Assembly: GCA_016786525.1 (NCBI GenBank)
Contig: JAEUVW010000034.1
Coordinates: forward strand, 1-6,993
Direction: 5' to 3'
Source: Chitinophagaceae bacterium
GTDB lineage: Bacteria > Bacteroidota > Bacteroidia > Chitinophagales > Chitinophagaceae
DNA length: 6,993 nucleotides
Position numbers and translations under genes: made by a program. The notes under the pieces were generated by a model. That model was given only the letters and a program-made list of their open reading frames with translations, did no database searches and had not been told where the DNA came from. Of the stretch, positions 1-6,321 are shown piece by piece (position 1 is the first letter of the stretch; each line of letters starts with the position of its first letter).

Positions 1-1299
1 ACGGGCCAGACCTACACCGAACTGTGCAAACAACTGCTCGCCTACCGTACGGACGCGACGGTTGCTCAGGTGATCGATATCATCCACCTCGGCTTTACCA
101 TTCGTCAGGCGAACCAGGTATTTGATGATGGTGATGATGTCTTCTTTAGACAATACTTTTTTGTTTCCGCTGATATCCAGTCCCAGGCGGCGGTTGATCT
201 TGTAACGACCCACTTCACCCAGGTCATAGCGTTTATCAGAGAAGAACAGTTTCTCGATGATACCACGCGCTGTTTCATCGTCCGGGGCATCGCTGCCGCG
301 CAACTGGCGGTAGATATGCTGAACGGCTTCCAGCTCTGAGTTGGAGGTATCTTTGTTCAGGGTATTGTAGATGATGGAGTAATCGCCGCTCACTTCTTCT
401 TTCTGCACGAACACGGTAGCGATCTTCATCTCGATGATCATATCGATGCTGGCTTCGTTCAGTATGTTGTCGCGCTCCAGGATCACTTCGTTACGCTCGA
501 TAGAAACCACCTCACCGGTGTCCTCATCCACGAAGTCTTCAGTCCAGCTGCGCAGTACGCGCGCTGCCAGGCGGCGGCCCAGGTTGGCTTCCAGCGATTT
601 GCGGTCAGCTTTCACCTCGTCTGCCATGCCAAACAGTTGCAGGATGTCCTTGTCGGTTTCGTAACCGATAGAACGCAACAGTGTGGTCACAGGGAATTTT
701 TTCTTACGGTCGATGTACGCATACATCACGTTGTTGATATCGGTGGCAAACTCCATCCAGGCTCCTTTGAAGGGAATCACACGGGCAGAGTAGATTTTGG
801 TACCATTGGGATGGGTGCTTTGTCCGAAGAACACGCCGGGAGAGCGGTGCAGCTGGGATACAACAACACGCTCAGCGCCGTTGATCACAAAGGTACCGCG
901 GGGCGTCATATACGGGATGTTACCCAAAAACACGTCCTGCACGATGGTTTCGAAGTCAACGTGCTCCTCATCATTACAGCTCAGTTTCAATTTCGCCTTC
1001 AGGGGTACGGAATACGTCAGACCGCGTTCCATACACTCTTCTATCGTGTAGCGGGGCGGATCGATGAAGTAATCCAGGAATTCCAGTACGAAGATGTTGC
1101 GGGTGTCTGTGATCGGGAAGTTCTCTTTGAACACCCGGAACAAACCCTCATTGTCACGCTTATCAGGCGTGGTTTCGAGCTGGAAGAAGTCCTGGAAGGA
1201 TTGAAGCTGAATACCGAGCAGGTCCGGTGTATCTGCCACATCGTGGATTTTACCGAAATTGACACGACCGGTAGCCGTTCTTTTTTTTGTAGTAGCCAT
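1..1299 (-). CDS. rpoB: RNA polymerase beta subunit, N-terminal 433 codons (3' end off the window)
   Basis: Beta subunit of the core RNA polymerase, which with beta' forms the catalytic centre for transcription. Reading the minus strand from the ATG at 1299-1297 gives an uninterrupted frame to the window edge. It begins MATTKKRTATGRVNF and continues into the beta protrusion and lobe regions. Hallmark blocks are QLQSFQDFFQ (residues 31-40), VINGAERVVVSQLHRSPGVF (138-157) and, at the edge, NRRVRTVGEQLFAQFGVGLAR. Block 138-157 corresponds to the N-terminal rifampicin cluster; V147 here aligns with E. coli V146. The main rifampicin region should begin a few dozen residues beyond position 1, so it cannot be read. 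The full protein is usually about 1,270 residues in this phylum, so about a third is present. The start is supported by a purine-rich AAGGAG upstream and a consensus promoter further up. Identity is near certain. Confidence 0.98.
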   Translation of the reverse strand, partial: MATTKKRTATGRVNFGKIHDVADTPDLLGIQLQSFQDFFQLETTPDKRDNEGLFRVFKENFPITDTRNIFVLEFLDYFIDPPRYTIEECMERGLTYSVPLKAKLKLSCNDEEHVDFETIVQDVFLGNIPYMTPRGTFVINGAERVVVSQLHRSPGVFFGQSTHPNGTKIYSARVIPFKGAWMEFATDINNVMYAYIDRKKKFPVTTLLRSIGYETDKDILQLFGMADEVKADRKSLEANLGRRLAARVLRSWTEDFVDEDTGEVVSIERNEVILERDNILNEASIDMIIEMKIATVFVQKEEVSGDYSIIYNTLNKDTSNSELEAVQHIYRQLRGSDAPDDETARGIIEKLFFSDKRYDLGEVGRYKINRRLGLDISGNKKVLSKEDIITIIKYLVRLTNGKAEVDDIDHLSNRRVRTVGEQLFAQFGVGLAR

Positions 1300-1311
1300 A
1301 GTATATAAAAA

Positions 1312-1317
1312 CTCCTT
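1312..1317 (-). promoter_or_regulatory. Shine-Dalgarno-like AAGGAG before rpoB
   Basis: On the minus strand AAGGAG lies 12 bases before the rpoB ATG. Bacteroidota genes usually lack a Shine-Dalgarno sequence, and none of the other genes here shows a comparable one, so the match stands out. The spacing is longer than the classical 5-9 bases, so its use is uncertain. It favours the ATG at 1299 as the start. Confidence 0.45.
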
Positions 1318-1345
1318 TTTACGATGTATATGAATGCAGTAAAAC

Positions 1346-1386
1346 CCTTACCGGTAGGGCGTTCCCTACAAGTAAAGGATACTTGT
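1346..1386 (-). promoter_or_regulatory. Structured rpoB leader with two overlapping hairpins
   Basis: Two inverted repeats overlap in the rpoB 5' leader. One (1346-1378) has an inner 6-bp stem GTAGGG/CCCTAC with a 4-base loop at 1360-1363. It is extended by an outer stem of CCTTAC (1346-1351) and GTAAAGG (1372-1378) with one bulged base. The other (1368-1386) is a perfect 7-bp stem, ACAAGTA/TACTTGT, around a 5-base loop. They share bases 1368-1378, so the outer stem of the first and the second hairpin cannot both form. The structure is read from the sequence; an attenuation, RNase-processing or autoregulatory role is inference. There is no long U-run, so it is not a standard terminator. Confidence 0.5.
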
Positions 1387-1450
1387 CATTAATAATAATT
1401 TCCTCTAAAAATAATGAACACGCGCGCTGTAGTTCCCCAAAAAGGGATTG

Positions 1451-1482
1451 CAAATGTATACTAATTGCGTTAAATCAGCAAA
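1451..1482 (-). promoter_or_regulatory. Bacteroidota-type promoter of rpoB
   Basis: On the minus strand TTTG (1482-1479) is followed after exactly 20 bases by TACATTTG (1458-1451). This is a perfect match to the Bacteroidota housekeeping-sigma consensus TTTG-N19-21-TAnnTTTG. Transcription would start a few bases below 1451, giving a leader of about 145 bases before the rpoB ATG. The promoter lies in the gap just after the stop codon of the upstream SCO gene, so rpoB need not depend on read-through from it. Confidence 0.8.
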
Positions 1483-1532
1483 TTTTAATTGAAAAATGGC
1501 CTGGGATGGCAGATGTTAAATATATTATAAAT

Positions 1533-2168
1533 TTACTTTGCCTGCAGCAGCGCTTTGATGTCCTCGGCCAGCCTGCCCATTTCCTGCGGCATAAGGCCGT
1601 CGTAAATGCCCCGCAGGCGGCCATAACGGTCTACGAGTACAAAGTGGTTGTCGTGGATGAAATCCTTATCGATCGAAGTACTGGTATTGGTATCTTCGGC
1701 ATTGATCAGGTAGCTGTAGCGGGCCTGGTCGTACAGGGCCTTTTTGTCCCCGGTCAGGAACATCCATTGCTTGGGGTCGGCTTCAAACTGTTTGCCGTAT
1801 TCTTTCAGCGCCGCCGCCGAATCTTCTTCAGGATCAACCGTGTGCGACAGGAACAATACATCCGGGTTGCCTTTGTATTGCTGGTACACCTTGTTCAGGT
1901 TTTCATTCATCTTGGGGCAGATACCCTGGCAGGTAGCGAAAAAGTACTCGGCCACATAGATCTTGCCCTCCGTCGTCTTGTTGGTCACCAGCTCGCCTTC
2001 CTGGTTGGTGAAGGAAAACGGGCGCACCTTATGCTCGCCTTCTCCGAAGTAAGGCAAAGGCTTTTGTTTGGGGTTCACCTTAGTGACACTATAGAAATAG
2101 GTCATAAAGGCCGCGCTCAGCACAATAAAAAATCCAACTAAGATGGCAACGGTTTTCTTATTCTTCAT
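1533..2168 (-). CDS. SCO1/SenC/PrrC family copper chaperone, membrane-anchored thioredoxin fold
   Basis: A 211-residue protein of the SCO family. These proteins deliver copper to the CuA site of cytochrome c oxidase, or act as thiol-disulfide reductases for it, on the outer face of the inner membrane. Residues 1-5 are basic (MKNKK) and residues 7-27 form one hydrophobic segment, which suggests an uncleaved N-terminal anchor with the rest periplasmic. The copper-binding CxxxC motif is C80 and C84 in FFATCQGICPKM. The third ligand is probably H172 in the segment DFIHDNHFVLVD; H175 lies close and is less likely by family position. Length and order are typical of the family. No oxidase genes are in view, so the partner is unknown. 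It is transcribed toward rpoB and no clear terminator separates them. The start is the only ATG that keeps the full membrane anchor. Confidence 0.93.
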   Translation of the reverse strand: MKNKKTVAILVGFFIVLSAAFMTYFYSVTKVNPKQKPLPYFGEGEHKVRPFSFTNQEGELVTNKTTEGKIYVAEYFFATCQGICPKMNENLNKVYQQYKGNPDVLFLSHTVDPEEDSAAALKEYGKQFEADPKQWMFLTGDKKALYDQARYSYLINAEDTNTSTSIDKDFIHDNHFVLVDRYGRLRGIYDGLMPQEMGRLAEDIKALLQAK

Positions 2169-2176
2169 AACGCATG

Positions 2177-2184
2177 CGAAGGTA
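2177..2184 (-). promoter_or_regulatory. Possible -7 element of the SCO gene
   Basis: TACCTTCG on the minus strand differs by one base from TAnnTTTG and lies 8 bases before the SCO ATG, so the transcript would have almost no leader. No TTTG is found at the expected -33 distance. The call rests on one near-match and its position. Confidence 0.3.
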
Positions 2185-2262
2185 GGCGATTAGTCTGTTT
2201 GCCGTAGAGCCCCGGCCAATAAAAATCTTTTACCCATGTGTCATTTTGCTACTGCATTAGTC

Positions 2263-2298
2263 CCGGTCTCCTGCCCGCACCAGACCCGGTGAGACCGG
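2263..2298. repeat. GC-rich inverted repeat between the divergent SCO and kinase genes
   Basis: CCGGTCTC (2263-2270) and GAGACCGG (2291-2298) are perfect 8-base inverted copies separated by 20 bases. No T-run follows on either strand, so it does not look like an intrinsic terminator. It lies about 95 bases before the SCO start and 120 bases before the kinase start. It could be an operator, a transcript structure or a chance pairing. Confidence 0.45.
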
Positions 2299-2335
2299 CA
2301 GCAGTACAGCAGACACCGATACATCGCTTTCAGAA

Positions 2336-2398
2336 TATATACATTTTATAAAATTAAAATTTCAATTCTTATTGTTCATCAGATAGTATATACATTAG
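2336..2398 (+). promoter_or_regulatory. AT-rich promoter region of the kinase operon, with a repeated TATATACATT
   Basis: This stretch is strongly AT-rich compared with the coding DNA. TATATACATT occurs twice, at 2336-2345 and 2387-2396, 51 bases apart. The second copy includes TACATTAG (2391-2398), one base away from TAnnTTTG and about 20 bases before the kinase ATG. A TTG lies only 16 bases upstream rather than 19-21, so the -33 match is poor. A promoter is expected here because the upstream gene is divergent, but the exact site is uncertain. Confidence 0.35.
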
Positions 2399-2418
2399 CA
2401 TCATACAAACTAATCGTG

Positions 2419-3957
2419 ATGCGGCCATCTCGCTTCCGTCATTCTATAAGCCTGCTGCTGATCGTACTTTTTGCAGGCACCCCGGTTTTTGCTGCACCAG
2501 GCAGTACTACACTGGAATTTAACTTTAATGACCACACGCTCCGGGAGCTGCACAACAGGCTGGGCGTAAGGGCCGTGGGTGTGATGCTCAGCGAGGATCG
2601 CTTCGGCAACCAGCGTTCGGCACTCTACCTGCAGGGGCACGCCAGCAGCTTTATGGAAATAGAAGGCGGCGAACTGATCAAGCCCAACAAAGGCTCCCTC
2701 TCTATCTGGGTAAAAATGGAAAGGAAAGTATATGCGGGAAAGGGGTATGAAAGCAACCCCATCCTGATGCAGCGCAACTCCAACCGGGAAGATTTCTACG
2801 ACGCCTACTCCCTGTATTATGATTTCCACTCCGACCGGATGATGATCTTTTTCACCAAAGACTCGACGGAACAGTCCGGGGTAAACTCCATTGACCATTT
2901 CGAGTTCAACAAATGGGTCCATTATGTATTTACCTACGACAACACACAGGTTTCTTTTTACATGAACGGGGTAAAACAAGGGTCAGCGCGTAAAAACTTC
3001 GAATCGGTTTTCCTGCCCGGGGGCCCTTTGTGCCTGGGGCATAGCGCCAGCACCAAGAACGACCGCCGCACGCGTGGCTCTTTCGACGATCTGAAGATTT
3101 TTGACCGGGTGCTTACTGAGCAGGAAATCCTCGATCTGTACCATGCCCCCAACCCCAACCGCCTGAAACTGGCCCTGCAATACATCATGAAATGGCTGTT
3201 GCTGGCCGGTGCTGCTTTCCTGCTGGCTTTCCTGAGCCTGAGGCAGAGGAAAAAAGCGCTGAGGCGGGAGCAGGAACACCTGGCACTGAAAGCCCGGCTG
3301 CTGGGGATGCAGATCCGTACGCTCAAAGCACAGATGAACCCGCACTTTATTTTCAACTCGCTCAATTCAATACGGGAGCTTATTGCCAGGGCGGCAAACG
3401 AAAAGGCAGAGGAGTACCTGGAAAAATTTTCCCGCCTCCTGCGCAGCCTGATGGAAAGCAACCTCAACGAAAGCCTTTCCATCGCCGAAGAGACCGAAAT
3501 CCTGGAGCAATACCTTGAAATAGAAGAGCTGAGATTCAGAAAAGCCTTCGGCTACAGTATAGAGACAGATGAGCGGATAGACGGGAGAAGAACCTGTATC
3601 CCGCACCTGATGGTGCAGCCCTTCGTAGAGAATGCTATCTGGTACGGATTGTTGCCCAGGGAAGGAGAAAAGCGCCTGCGGATCCGCTTCGACTATATCA
3701 GCAAAAGCATTGTGCGGTGCATCGTAGACGATAACGGTGTGGGCAGGCAAGCCGGGCAGGGCAAACCACAAACCTTCAAAAAGACCTCGCTGGGACTAAG
3801 CCTGGTCCGGCAGCGCCTGGAGCTGATCGCAAAAACCCTGAACACCGGCGGAGGCATTGAAATCACAGACAAGAAAAAAGCAAACGGCGAAAGCGACGGC
3901 ACCTGTGTGATCCTGCTTCTGCCGGTCTTACCTGCAGCATCATGTTCAGAGCCATAA
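2419..3957 (+). CDS. LytS-type sensor histidine kinase with periplasmic LamG domain
   Basis: A 512-residue membrane sensor kinase. Residues 1-25 look like a signal peptide (SLLLIVLFAG core, VFA cleavage region). Residues of about 30-242 resemble a LamG/concanavalin-like jelly roll: SLSIWVKM (93-100), NKWVHYVFTYDN (164-175), FYMNGVKQG (180-188) and DDLKIFDRVLTEQEI (223-237). One transmembrane segment (about 256-274) leads to a basic, coiled-coil-like linker. The His_kinase domain has the phospho-acceptor H309 in QMNPHFIFNSLNS. The ATPase part shows an N box with N405 in VENAIWYG and a G box DDNGVGR (437-443). Histidine then aspartate phosphorelay to the next gene product is expected, since the genes overlap. 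A GTG at 2416 is in frame, but the adjacent ATG at 2419 is the likelier start. The ligand is unknown; LamG domains bind glycans or proteins. The residues after ENAI (WY) differ from the usual KH/RH. Confidence 0.94.
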   Translation: MRPSRFRHSISLLLIVLFAGTPVFAAPGSTTLEFNFNDHTLRELHNRLGVRAVGVMLSEDRFGNQRSALYLQGHASSFMEIEGGELIKPNKGSLSIWVKMERKVYAGKGYESNPILMQRNSNREDFYDAYSLYYDFHSDRMMIFFTKDSTEQSGVNSIDHFEFNKWVHYVFTYDNTQVSFYMNGVKQGSARKNFESVFLPGGPLCLGHSASTKNDRRTRGSFDDLKIFDRVLTEQEILDLYHAPNPNRLKLALQYIMKWLLLAGAAFLLAFLSLRQRKKALRREQEHLALKARLLGMQIRTLKAQMNPHFIFNSLNSIRELIARAANEKAEEYLEKFSRLLRSLMESNLNESLSIAEETEILEQYLEIEELRFRKAFGYSIETDERIDGRRTCIPHLMVQPFVENAIWYGLLPREGEKRLRIRFDYISKSIVRCIVDDNGVGRQAGQGKPQTFKKTSLGLSLVRQRLELIAKTLNTGGGIEITDKKKANGESDGTCVILLLPVLPAASCSEP

Positions 3958-4652
3958 TTGTTGACGACGAACCCGCCGGCATCCATATGCTGCAACTGCT
4001 CATCGAAAAACTGGGCAGCTGCCTGCGTGTGGTGGCTACGGGCGCCAACGCTGAAGAAGGGATCCGCCTGATCGAAGATTACAAACCCGACATCGTTTTC
4101 CTGGATATCAGCATGCCGGGCGCAAACGGCTTTGAGTTGCTGGAGCGGCTTTCCTTTCGCAATTTCAAGCTGGTATTTATGAGCGCCCACAGGGAGTTTG
4201 CCATCCGGGCCATCAGGAGCAGGGCCTTTGATTACCTGCTCAAGCCGGTGGGACTGGCCGAGCTGGGCGCCTGTCTGCAAGCCATAGAGCAGGAATGGAT
4301 ACAGCAGCAGGCAGAGGTATCCGCCCCCCCGACGCTTCAATTGCCTGTCAAAGACGGGATTCTCTACATTCAACTACAGGAGATCATCCGCCTGGAAGCC
4401 TCCGGCAGCTATACGGTCTTTTACCTGGAAGAATCTGTACGGCATATCGCATCCAAAAGCATCAAGGAGTATGAACTGTTGCTGGGTGACCGGCACTTTT
4501 TTCGGTGTCACAATTCGCACATTGTAAACCTGTCGAAAGTAAAAAAATTTGTGAGCCAGGACGGCTTTTTTGCACTGATGTGCGACGGTTCCCTGGCCTG
4601 TATTGCTAAAAAGCAGAAAGACCTGTTCCTGCTAAAGGTCAAAAACCGCTAA
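3942..4652 (+). CDS. LytTR-family response regulator (receiver plus LytTR DNA-binding domain)
   Basis: A 236-residue response regulator of the LytR/AgrA type. The receiver domain (about 3-117) has the acidic pair D8/D9, the phosphorylation site D55 in IVFLDISMPG, S81 at the switch position and K101-P102. The LytTR domain (about 132-234) is recognised by ILYIQLQEIIRLEASGSYT (140-158), a family-typical start, and by FFRCHNSHIVNLSKVKKF (186-203). LytTR domains bind direct repeats in DNA. The ATG lies inside the kinase gene: the two overlap by 16 bases in different frames, which suggests translational coupling and tight stoichiometry. No Shine-Dalgarno-like sequence precedes it. The likely targets are its own operon and the fibre gene downstream, judged by position only. 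All key catalytic residues are intact. Confidence 0.96.
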   Translation: MFRAIIVDDEPAGIHMLQLLIEKLGSCLRVVATGANAEEGIRLIEDYKPDIVFLDISMPGANGFELLERLSFRNFKLVFMSAHREFAIRAIRSRAFDYLLKPVGLAELGACLQAIEQEWIQQQAEVSAPPTLQLPVKDGILYIQLQEIIRLEASGSYTVFYLEESVRHIASKSIKEYELLLGDRHFFRCHNSHIVNLSKVKKFVSQDGFFALMCDGSLACIAKKQKDLFLLKVKNR

Positions 4653-4671
4653 AAAAGAGCGCCATTCCCTC

Positions 4672-4743
4672 AAGTTGCTCCCGCTTTCCCGTAAAGTACC
4701 CCTGCAGTTCTATGAAGCCGGCCCGGAAACGACGGAGTTCCGG
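4672..4743 (+). promoter_or_regulatory. Possible regulatory region before the fibre gene: spaced AGTT motifs and an inverted repeat
   Basis: AGTT occurs at 4673, 4706 and 4736, spaced 33 and 30 bases, close to three helical turns each. CCGGAA (4723-4728) and TTCCGG (4738-4743) form a perfect 6-bp inverted repeat with a 9-base loop. LytTR proteins bind direct repeats that often contain a GTT core, so the spacing is suggestive, but the motif is short and could be chance. No TAnnTTTG element is found between 4653 and the fibre start, so the fibre gene may be co-transcribed with the regulator. Confidence 0.25.
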
Positions 4744-4786
4744 TATTCCTTTGTTTCCATTTCTTAACCACAAAAAAATAACGAGT

Positions 4787-6277
4787 ATGAAACATCTACC
4801 GATCTTCGCAGGGCTCCTGCTGAGCACCTTCAGCCTTCAGGCGCAGAACACCTCTTACAATGCCAACACTGCCGGCATCCTGGGCTTCAGCAATTCAGCT
4901 TTTGGTTTGAATTCGCTTACTTCTCCTTCGCTGACGGGCCAGAATAATGCTGCCACAGGACGATATGCATTAGAATATACTACCAGCGGCCACCACAATA
5001 CTGCTTCGGGAAATTATGCCCTGAGAGCCAACACTACGGGCTATTATAATGCTGCCCATGGCCTGAATGCGCTATCCGCCAATACAACAGGTTATTTTAA
5101 CGCCGCCATAGGCGGAGCCGCCCTGTACCAGAATACTACCGGCACCAATAACGCAGCGCTTGGCATGCAGGCATTGAGAAATAACACAACAGGTAGCAAT
5201 AACAGTGCCGTGGGCTCTTCCGCATTGCACAACAACAACGGGTCCGGCAATACAGCCATAGGTTTTGAATCTGCGCTCAACAACACCGCCGGCTATGAAA
5301 ATACAGCAGCGGGCAGTCAATCCCTATACTACAATACGACAGGTTATTCCAATACCGGCACCGGATATGCAGCATTGTCACTCAATACCACCGGGAATTG
5401 CAACACCGGGCTCGGCAACAATACAAATGTATCCTACAGTAACCTGACGAATGCTACAGCGATCGGCTGCAACACACTGGTGAATGCCAGCAACAAAGTA
5501 AGGATAGGCAATCCCTCCGTAACGGTCATCGAAGGGCAGGTCGCCTATTCGTATCCTTCAGACGCCCGCTTCAAAACCAACATCAAAGAAGAAGATGTAA
5601 AAGGCCTGGAGTTTATCAAAAAACTCCGGCCGGTAGCCTACAATTTCGACACCCGCAAGTTCACCGAATTCCTGAGCAAAAACATGCCGGACAGCATCCG
5701 CCAGACCTACCTGGGCCAGGACTTCAGCGCATCTACCAATATCCGCCAGAGCGGTTTCATCGCCCAGGAAGTAGCGCAAGCTGCTCAGGAGGCGCAATAC
5801 GATTTTAACGGGGTCCATGTGCCCGCAAACTCCGAAGAAGAAAACTACAGTATTGCTTACAGCGAATTTGTAGTCCCCCTGGTCAAAGCAGTGCAGCAGC
5901 AGCAGGAGATGATCGAAAACCTGCAAAACCAGCTGCAGCAACAAAACGACCTCATCGAATCGCTGAAAAAGCAAAGCAGCACTACAGGCTTAACCAATAC
6001 CGGTGTGGCCACAGACTTTCAGCTATCGCAAAACCAACCCAACCCGTTTACCCATGAAACGGTGATCCACTATGTGATACCGGAGACGGTACAGAATGCC
6101 TTCATGACCGTTTACGACCTGGCAGGCAAGCAACTCAGCACCCTTCCGATTCAGCAGAAAGGCGCAGCTTCCCTGACCATTACCTCCGAAAAACTGGCCG
6201 CCGGTATGTATCTCTACAGCATAGTGGCAGACGGCAAAGTAGTCGACACAAAACGCATGACCGTTGCCGGCCGGTAA
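4787..6277 (+). CDS. Secreted repeat-fibre protein with peptidase S74 chaperone domain and T9SS type A sorting domain
   Basis: A 496-residue multi-domain surface protein. Residues 1-20 are a signal peptide (MKHLPIFAGLLLSTFSLQAQ) with cleavage near LQA/QN. Residues 36-221 are about eleven repeats of some 17 residues, of the form NTAxGxxALxxNTTGxx, like those in tail fibres and trimeric adhesins. Residues 258 to about 372 form a peptidase S74 intramolecular chaperone: S258-D259 with K263 five residues later (PSDARFKTNI), then LRPVAYNF and SGFIAQEVAQ. That Ser/Lys spacing matches the self-cleaving dyad of endosialidase and MYRF. A Q-rich coiled coil (366-397) follows, then a T9SS type A domain (about 411-496): QNQPNPFTHETVIHYVIPE, VYDLAGKQLSTL and LAAGMYLYSI. 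An in-frame ATG at 4712 would put 25 basic residues before the signal peptide; the start at 4787 is preferred. Surface exposure, trimer formation and adhesion are inferred from the domains. Confidence 0.93.
   Translation: MKHLPIFAGLLLSTFSLQAQNTSYNANTAGILGFSNSAFGLNSLTSPSLTGQNNAATGRYALEYTTSGHHNTASGNYALRANTTGYYNAAHGLNALSANTTGYFNAAIGGAALYQNTTGTNNAALGMQALRNNTTGSNNSAVGSSALHNNNGSGNTAIGFESALNNTAGYENTAAGSQSLYYNTTGYSNTGTGYAALSLNTTGNCNTGLGNNTNVSYSNLTNATAIGCNTLVNASNKVRIGNPSVTVIEGQVAYSYPSDARFKTNIKEEDVKGLEFIKKLRPVAYNFDTRKFTEFLSKNMPDSIRQTYLGQDFSASTNIRQSGFIAQEVAQAAQEAQYDFNGVHVPANSEEENYSIAYSEFVVPLVKAVQQQQEMIENLQNQLQQQNDLIESLKKQSSTTGLTNTGVATDFQLSQNQPNPFTHETVIHYVIPETVQNAFMTVYDLAGKQLSTLPIQQKGAASLTITSEKLAAGMYLYSIVADGKVVDTKRMTVAGR
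4892..5449 (+). repeat. Array of about eleven 17-codon repeats within the fibre gene
   Basis: Protein residues 36-221 repeat with a period of 17 (51 bases). Typical units are NTASGNYALRANTTGYY, NAAHGLNALSANTTGYF and NAALGMQALRNNTTGSN. Two units are one residue shorter (139-154 and 206-221) and the first is one longer. The DNA of neighbouring units is clearly diverged, so the array is conserved as protein rather than as a recently expanded tandem repeat. The pattern predicts a stacked beta-roll or beta-solenoid. Confidence 0.85.
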
Positions 6278-6321
6278 AGCCGCGATCCTGCCTGTTCCGG
6301 AAGCACGAAGCATGTGTTCCT

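Noticed and set aside
1281..1288. A run of eight A on the rpoB sense strand as a programmed slippage site
   Set aside because: It encodes Lys-Lys in the poorly conserved N-terminal tail and the normal frame is correct on both sides; nothing supports slippage.
637..1308. A 223-codon open frame on the plus strand
   Set aside because: It lies antisense to rpoB, whose frame is unmistakable by conserved motifs; it resembles no known protein.
1383..2141. A 252-codon open frame on the plus strand
   Set aside because: It is antisense to the SCO gene, which has the CxxxC motif, a membrane anchor and the family length. The antisense frame also runs through the rpoB promoter.
2410..2979. A 189-codon open frame on the minus strand
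   Set aside because: Antisense to the LamG region of the kinase, and without recognisable motifs.
3693..4373. A 226-codon open frame on the minus strand
   Set aside because: It lies opposite the kinase and regulator genes, whose domains are complete and intact.
4712..4786. A 25-codon N-terminal extension of the fibre protein
   Set aside because: It would place a basic stretch before a clear signal peptide; the ATG at 4787 gives a normal secretion signal.
4892..5449. A CRISPR array or DNA minisatellite
   Set aside because: The 51-base periodicity is in-frame protein repetition with diverged DNA and no constant repeats separated by unique spacers.
4712..6277. A prophage tail-fibre gene, suggested by the S74 domain
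   Set aside because: The signal peptide and T9SS sorting domain mark a cellular secreted protein, and no other phage genes are nearby.
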